DNA from: DUOJ01 sp041676265
GTDB lineage: Bacteria; Spirochaetota; Spirochaetia; Sphaerochaetales; Sphaerochaetaceae
Length of the DNA: 10,084 nucleotides
NCBI GenBank assembly: GCA_041676265.1
Contig: JBAYSE010000061.1
Span: forward strand, 1 to 10,084
Direction of reading: 5' to 3'
The stretch's first letter is position 1, and each line of letters begins with the position of its first letter. The notes under the pieces are model-generated. The model worked only from the letters and a program-made list of their open reading frames with translations, was not told where the DNA came from and ran no database searches. Below, one piece after another: positions 7,151 to 10,084 of the stretch. The position numbers and the translations under genes were made by a program.

Positions 7151-7483
7151 ATGGACAGAGAAGAAAACATGGGACTTCTTTTCTTGGATGAGGAGATTAC
7201 CGATATCGCCGATTTCTTTAAAGTGTTTGGTGACGCTACGCGGCTCAAGATTTTATTCCTCTTAAAGCAGGGCGAGTTATCGGTTAATAATATTGCTGAA
7301 AAGCTCCAGATGAACCAATCAACAATAAGCCAGCAGCTGAAACTTTTACGGGTTTCGCGTCTGGTGCGCCATCGTAAGGAGGGGCGTAAAATCTTTTATA
7401 GCCTCGATGATGCCCACATTGAGAAAATTTTAAAACTGGGAGTGGAGCACTACGAAGAGACCTTCTCAACGCGTAGTATCTAA
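7151..7483 (+). CDS. ArsR/SmtB-family regulator with a complete alpha-5 metal site
   Basis: A 110-residue winged-helix repressor. FFKVFGDATRLKILFLL (22-38) and the recognition region LQMNQSTISQQLKLLRVSRLV (52-72) are typical ArsR, followed by the wing RHRKEGRKIFYSL (73-85). The last helix has Asp87, His89, His100 and Glu103, the D-x-H-x10-H-x2-E arrangement of the zinc site of SmtB (Asp104, His106, His117, Glu120). The alpha-3 cysteine motif of ArsR and CadC is absent: the equivalent stretch is ELSVNN. A zinc- or cobalt-responsive repressor is therefore inferred. No metal transporter is adjacent; the divergent neighbours are the dehydrogenase and gltA. ATG 7151 is preferred over TTG 7145 (six residues per two codons earlier offers no better ribosome site) and over ATG 7169. 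The 3' end overlaps argG by 18 bases. Confidence 0.88.
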   Translation: MDREENMGLLFLDEEITDIADFFKVFGDATRLKILFLLKQGELSVNNIAEKLQMNQSTISQQLKLLRVSRLVRHRKEGRKIFYSLDDAHIEKILKLGVEHYEETFSTRSI

Positions 7484-8710
7484 CTCTTTCGCTTTCAACC
7501 AGTAATGGTGGGCTTGTAGTCTAATCCCGTTGATATTAATAAACCCTTTACAGTCCTCACTCCGGTAACCGCCACTCACCTCCATGCTCCCTAAAGCCTC
7601 ATTGTAAAGGGAGTAGGGGCTCGTGACACCTCCGCTAATCAGGTTCCCTTTATAAAGGATGACTTTAGCCGTTCCGGTAATCAACTCCTGGCTCTTATTG
7701 AAGGCTGCCGAGAGGAAATCGAACTCAGGGCTAAACCAATACCCATTGTAGATCAGTTCGGCAAATTTGGGCATCAACATATCTCTGAGATGCATAACCT
7801 CTTTATCCATGCAAATCCCCTCTAAGTCACGATGGGCGAACCAAAGGATTGTTCCCCCCGGGGTCTCATAAACGCCACGACTCTTAATTCCCACATAGCG
7901 GTTCTCCACCATGTCAACGCGACCGATGGCGTTATCATGGCCGATTTGATTGAGGTAGAGGAAAAGTTCAAGGGGCTCACTATACTCAGTGCCGTCGTTT
8001 TCATTGACAACCCTAGTAGGTTGCCCGTCGATAAAATCAATACTGAGAATCGTCTCGAAGTCGTTAGCCTCTTGCGGGCTCAAAGTGTGGGAAAATACCT
8101 CCTTAGGGCAGGGGAGGGCAGGGTCTTCTAAAATCCCCGCTTCATGGGAGATATGCAAAATATTTTCGTCCTCACTGTAAGGTTTTTTGAGGGAGGCCTT
8201 GATGGGTATAGAGTATTTTTTGGCATACTCAATCATATCGCTACGCCCTTCAAATTCTTCTAACCACTCCCGCTCTTTCCAAGGGGCAATAATTTTGACT
8301 TCGGGCATCAAGGCGTAGTAGGCGAGTTCAAAGCGGACTTGGTCGTTGCCCTTACCGGTAGCTCCATGGGCTACATAGAGGGTTCCCTCTTTTTGGGCAA
8401 TTTCGATTTGACGTTTGGCAATTAAAGGACGCGCAATACTGGTCCCTAAAAAGTAGCGTCCCTCGTAAAGGGCGTTGGCCTTCAAAGCGTGCAAGATATA
8501 CTCTTCAACTAACTCTTGGCGGAGGTCCTCAACGTAGACTTTGGCCGCTCCGCTGGAGTAGGCTTTTTTCTCCACTTCACCAAAGTCTTCTGCCTGCCCC
8601 ACATTGGCCACATAGGCTATCACGTCAAACCCTTTATTGGCTAACCACTTTAACATGACCGACGTGTCTAGCCCCCCACTATAAGCTAATACGACTTTCT
8701 CTTTATTCAT
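7466..8710 (-). CDS. argG: Argininosuccinate synthase
   Basis: Joins citrulline and aspartate with ATP cleavage to give argininosuccinate, the penultimate step of arginine synthesis; cytoplasmic. The 414 residues include the N-type ATP-pyrophosphatase loop AYSGGLDTS (9-17), the HGATGKGNDQVRFE block (115-128), KPYSEDENILHISHE (176-190), GILEDP (192-197) and the C-terminal YNEALGSMEV region (369-378). Length and motifs are complete. GGGAG six bases before the ATG is the ribosome site. Upstream lies the lipoprotein gene in the same direction, separated by a terminator-like hairpin, so argG probably has its own promoter at 8731-8759. ARG-box-like palindromes there suggest control by an ArgR-type repressor. 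No other arginine gene is in the window. Confidence 0.96.
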   Translation of the reverse strand: MNKEKVVLAYSGGLDTSVMLKWLANKGFDVIAYVANVGQAEDFGEVEKKAYSSGAAKVYVEDLRQELVEEYILHALKANALYEGRYFLGTSIARPLIAKRQIEIAQKEGTLYVAHGATGKGNDQVRFELAYYALMPEVKIIAPWKEREWLEEFEGRSDMIEYAKKYSIPIKASLKKPYSEDENILHISHEAGILEDPALPCPKEVFSHTLSPQEANDFETILSIDFIDGQPTRVVNENDGTEYSEPLELFLYLNQIGHDNAIGRVDMVENRYVGIKSRGVYETPGGTILWFAHRDLEGICMDKEVMHLRDMLMPKFAELIYNGYWFSPEFDFLSAAFNKSQELITGTAKVILYKGNLISGGVTSPYSLYNEALGSMEVSGGYRSEDCKGFININGIRLQAHHYWLKAKELDTTR

Positions 8711-8730
8711 CTTTATCTCCCATTTACCGA

Positions 8731-8759
8731 GTTATTGCATAAAAATGAATTAAAAACAA
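8731..8759 (-). promoter_or_regulatory. Candidate argG promoter
   Basis: On the minus strand TTGTTT (8759-8754) and AATAAC (8736-8731) are separated by 17 bases, with TGC just before the -10, as in an extended -10. The transcript would start near 8724, giving a short leader that holds the GGGAG site. Confidence 0.45.
8736..8749. promoter_or_regulatory. ARG-box-like site 1, in the argG promoter spacer
   Basis: TGCATAAAAATGAA matches the general ArgR/AhrC pattern TGnATWWWWATnCA at all but one defined position, the C of the second half. It lies between the -35 and -10 proposed for argG, where repressor binding would exclude polymerase. An arginine repressor gene is not in the window. Confidence 0.4.
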
Positions 8760-8791
8760 CCCTTTTATGTATATTTATGCATAGAAGGGTT
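8752..8791 (-). terminator. Terminator-like hairpin after the lipoprotein gene
   Basis: AACCCTT and AAGGGTT (8758-8764 and 8785-8791) form a 7-base-pair stem that starts in the lipoprotein stop codon. Inner pairing between TATGCATA-like halves continues it with two mismatches in the minus-strand RNA. GTTTTT follows (8757-8752). It fits a Rho-independent terminator separating the lipoprotein gene from argG. Confidence 0.55.
8768..8781. promoter_or_regulatory. ARG-box-like site 2, in the tip of the hairpin
   Basis: TGTATATTTATGCA fits TGnATWWWWATnCA completely. It starts 32 bases from site 1, about three helical turns, so both would face the same side of DNA. Its dyad symmetry is also used by the hairpin, so part of the match may reflect the terminator alone. 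Confidence 0.35.
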
Positions 8792-9212
8792 AATTGATCG
8801 CCTTAAGTTCAATATAAACGGAATCGCTCTCCTTCAAGGAAGGCAAGTGGATTTCACCGCTGGTTAAAGAGGGGCTATCCTGCCCCTCACGGTAGAGGTC
8901 AACTGTTATGAAATAGTCGAGAGAGCGCACCACTTCAGCCGGGTCATAGCGGAGGATAAAGTTTAGGGGGAATCTTTGAGGATTCAAAATATTTTGGTTG
9001 ACAAAAAGGGTAGTCTGCTGTGTACCGGGATTCCGCCCCATTAAATTAATCTCCAAGCGTAAGCGCGATGGAAAATAGACGATATTGGGGTACATAACAG
9101 TTCCCGTTATGATTTTGTAGGGGAGGGGTGTACTCACCTTGGTGGTCTCACAGGCGTTAAAGAGGAATAGTGAAATGAGCAGTAGTAAAACAATTACTTT
9201 TAATTTAGGCAC
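8790..9212 (-). CDS. YbaY/YscW-like lipoprotein
   Basis: From GTG 9212 this is a 140-residue precursor: Lys3 and Lys5, a hydrophobic core at 6-18, then Leu-Phe-Asn-Ala before Cys21, a lipobox. The mature part resembles the YbaY/YscW fold (PF09619): ITGTVMYPNIVYFPSRLRL, then a segment ending in FILRYDPAEV and YFITVDLYREGQ, a small beta-sandwich domain. It is likely anchored to a membrane facing the periplasm; the role is unknown. The family is labelled a type III secretion lipoprotein chaperone, but no secretion gene is near, so that role is not claimed. The start is set by GGAGGAG two bases before GTG 9212, the same layout as in gltA. A GTG at 9230 would add six residues upstream of that site and is disfavoured. 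A hairpin terminator follows the stop. Confidence 0.78.
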   Translation of the reverse strand: MPKLKVIVLLLLISLFLFNACETTKVSTPLPYKIITGTVMYPNIVYFPSRLRLEINLMGRNPGTQQTTLFVNQNILNPQRFPLNFILRYDPAEVVRSLDYFITVDLYREGQDSPSLTSGEIHLPSLKESDSVYIELKAIN

Positions 9213-9214
9213 AA

Positions 9215-9221
9215 CTCCTCC
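9215..9221 (-). promoter_or_regulatory. Shine-Dalgarno that fixes the lipoprotein start
   Basis: GGAGGAG, TT, then GTG 9212. An upstream in-frame GTG at 9230 would place this site inside the coding region. Confidence 0.7.
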
Positions 9222-9280
9222 ATCCACCACTATAATATAATCGAAATAAACTTAGAAGAGCACGCGTGAGGCGATTTTGG

Positions 9281-9312
9281 TTGACCTTTAGGCCCCTTTT
9301 GGTTTAGATAAT
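9281..9312 (+). promoter_or_regulatory. Tentative promoter of the PerR-like gene
   Basis: TTGACC (9281-9286) and GATAAT (9307-9312) are each five of six to consensus, but the 20-base spacing is long; TAGATA (9305-9310) would give 18. GATAAT ends six bases before ATG 9319. The remaining 9231-9280 is A/T-rich with overlapping TATAAT matches and no clear function. Confidence 0.3.
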
Positions 9313-9318
9313 AGAGTT

Positions 9319-9738
9319 ATGACAAGTGAGAAAAAAGCCATCGATTATCCCGAGAGCGAAGTTTTGTTGAACCATGATGTTCGCCCTCTACTCCACCGGG
9401 TAATGGTTTACCGCTACCTTTTGGAAAACAGGGTGCATCCCACAGCCGACGATATTTACACGGGCTTAACTAAACAGGGTGCCTCTATTGCCCGTAGCAC
9501 CGTTTATAATAATTTGGCACTCCTAGTTACAAAAAAAGTGATTCAAGCGTTAGCAATCGAAGACAAGGAGCTACGCTACGATGCTTGTATGACGCCCCAT
9601 ATCCACTTTAAGTGTACACGATGTGGCAAAGTCTACGACATCGATGAGAAAAAATTCCCCTTCATTGAACTCGATGCAGGTTTTAGAGCTGACGAAGTAG
9701 AGATCTCGGTAAGGGGACGTTGCCCCGCCTGTCAATAA
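9319..9738 (+). CDS. PerR-like Fur-family regulator
   Basis: A 139-residue Fur-superfamily repressor. The DNA-binding domain covers about 20-80, with HPTADDIYTGL (40-50) and ARSTVYNNLALL (58-69). The structural zinc site is complete: Cys99 and Cys102 (CTRC), Cys135 and Cys138 (CPAC). The regulatory ligands of Bacillus PerR (His37, Asp85, His91, His93, Asp104) align with His40, Asp88, His94, His96 and Asp107. Asp at the last position is the PerR state, where Fur and Zur usually have Glu. A peroxide-sensing, iron- or manganese-dependent repressor is inferred. The usual T-x-Q-R near the N-terminus is LLHR here (24-27), a small departure. Only AGAG near the ATG could act as a ribosome site. Divergent from the lipoprotein gene and convergent with hflC. 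Fur or another metal specificity remains possible. Confidence 0.88.
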   Translation: MTSEKKAIDYPESEVLLNHDVRPLLHRVMVYRYLLENRVHPTADDIYTGLTKQGASIARSTVYNNLALLVTKKVIQALAIEDKELRYDACMTPHIHFKCTRCGKVYDIDEKKFPFIELDAGFRADEVEISVRGRCPACQ

Positions 9739-9760
9739 AGGGCCACCTTACGGTGACCCT
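9739..9760. terminator. Hairpin between convergent perR-like and hflC genes
   Basis: AGGG-C-CACC, loop TTAC, GGTG-A-CCCT: eight base pairs with one internal mismatch. It follows the regulator stop by one base and lies six bases after the hflC stop on the other strand. CAATCTTT follows on plus and TTATTG on minus, both weak U-tracts, so two-way termination is plausible. Confidence 0.6.
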
Positions 9761-9766
9761 CAATCT

Positions 9767-10084
9767 TTAACGATCCGAATCGACCCCGTAGAGGATATCG
9801 AAGTACTCCATATCGGTTGAGAAGATTTTATCCAACCCCTGAATCGTCTTCTTGTAAGACTCCAAGGTTCTCCAGAGGGCAAAGAACTCGGGATCTTTGC
9901 CGTAAGATTCAGCGTAGATTTGGGTGGCTTGGGCATCGGCTACCCCTTTTATCTGCTCAGAAGTAGCATAGGCCTTACTAATGATACTTTTCTTATCATT
10001 TTCGGTCTTTCCCTTCCAGCGGCTCTGCTGACCGGCTCCATAGGAGCGGTAGGCTTCGGCAATTTGGTTACGCTCTTTAATCAT
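9767..10084 (-). CDS. hflC: HflC-type protease modulator, C-terminal part (continues past right edge)
   Basis: The C-terminal 105 residues of an SPFH/stomatin-family protein of the HflC type, which with HflK forms a membrane complex restraining the FtsH protease. The visible part is the end of the helical region and the C-terminal tail: MIKERNQIAEAYRSYG (1-16), the coiled-coil-prone IISKAYATSEQIKGVADAQATQIYAESYG (34-62), and KDPEFFALWRTLESYKKTI (63-81), which is characteristic of HflC rather than HflK. The Met at the window edge is internal to the gene; the membrane anchor and SPFH domain lie outside. HflK would normally be next to it, beyond the edge. The C-terminus is intact and ends at a hairpin shared with the PerR-like gene. 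Confidence 0.88.
   Translation of the reverse strand: MIKERNQIAEAYRSYGAGQQSRWKGKTENDKKSIISKAYATSEQIKGVADAQATQIYAESYGKDPEFFALWRTLESYKKTIQGLDKIFSTDMEYFDILYGVDSDR

Noticed and set aside
7832..8131. Plus-strand open frame of 99 codons opposite argG
   Set aside because: An antisense reading of conserved argG codons, without family similarity or a ribosome site.
8790..9212. Type III secretion chaperone function
   Set aside because: The family name comes from YscW, but no secretion gene lies in the window and YbaY-type relatives are found without such systems.
9213..9230. GTG 9230 as lipoprotein start
   Set aside because: It would put the GGAGGAG site inside the gene and add acidic and glycine residues ahead of a clean signal peptide.
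9231..9241. TATAATATAAT as a PerR or Fur box
   Set aside because: The half sites are direct and overlapping, not an inverted 7-1-7 arrangement; it is as likely to be A/T-rich promoter DNA.

Overview
The window is a gene-dense bacterial chromosome segment: ten protein genes on both strands, with no gap longer than about 110 bases between them. I see no RNA gene, CRISPR array, insertion sequence or prophage. Base composition looks roughly balanced. The protein set points to a mesophilic diderm bacterium: a lipobox lipoprotein of the YbaY/YscW type, an HflC-type protease modulator, an Aquifex-type short aconitase, and a PerR/Fur protein whose N-terminus resembles spirochaete and Bacteroidetes versions. 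My best guess is a spirochaete, at low confidence; no single marker settles it.

Layout. Left edge (1-1262, +): a large pRiA4b ORF-3-like protein whose frame is open to the window edge. 1259-1708 (-): a DUF212/YuiD membrane protein. 1794-4920 (+): an MFS transporter followed after 19 bases by aconitase. 7091-4904 (-): a beta-hydroxyacid dehydrogenase followed after 13 bases by citrate synthase, which meets aconitase tail to tail. 7151-7483 (+): an ArsR-family regulator carrying a complete SmtB-type alpha-5 metal site. 9212-7466 (-): a lipoprotein, then argG. 9319-9738 (+): a PerR-like Fur-family regulator. 10084-9767 (-): the C-terminal end of hflC.

Metabolism. Citrate synthase and aconitase give the first two steps of the oxidative TCA branch, convergently transcribed. 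No isocitrate dehydrogenase is present here. ArgG links aspartate and citrulline to arginine synthesis. Its promoter region carries two ARG-box-like palindromes spaced about three helical turns apart, one between the -35 and -10 elements and one forming the tip of the upstream gene's terminator hairpin.

Gene expression. The genes fall into two initiation classes. Aconitase, citrate synthase, argG and the lipoprotein gene have clear Shine-Dalgarno sequences. The DUF212, dehydrogenase and arsR genes, and possibly MFS and perR, have none or a weak one, and instead have a -10-like hexamer about six to eight bases before the start codon, as expected for leaderless mRNAs. The first three convergent gene pairs overlap at their stop codons; the fourth is separated by a two-way hairpin terminator. 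The most interesting items are the orphan metal sensor with its back-to-back promoters, the composite argG control region, and the leaderless pattern. I found no clearly new multi-gene system.
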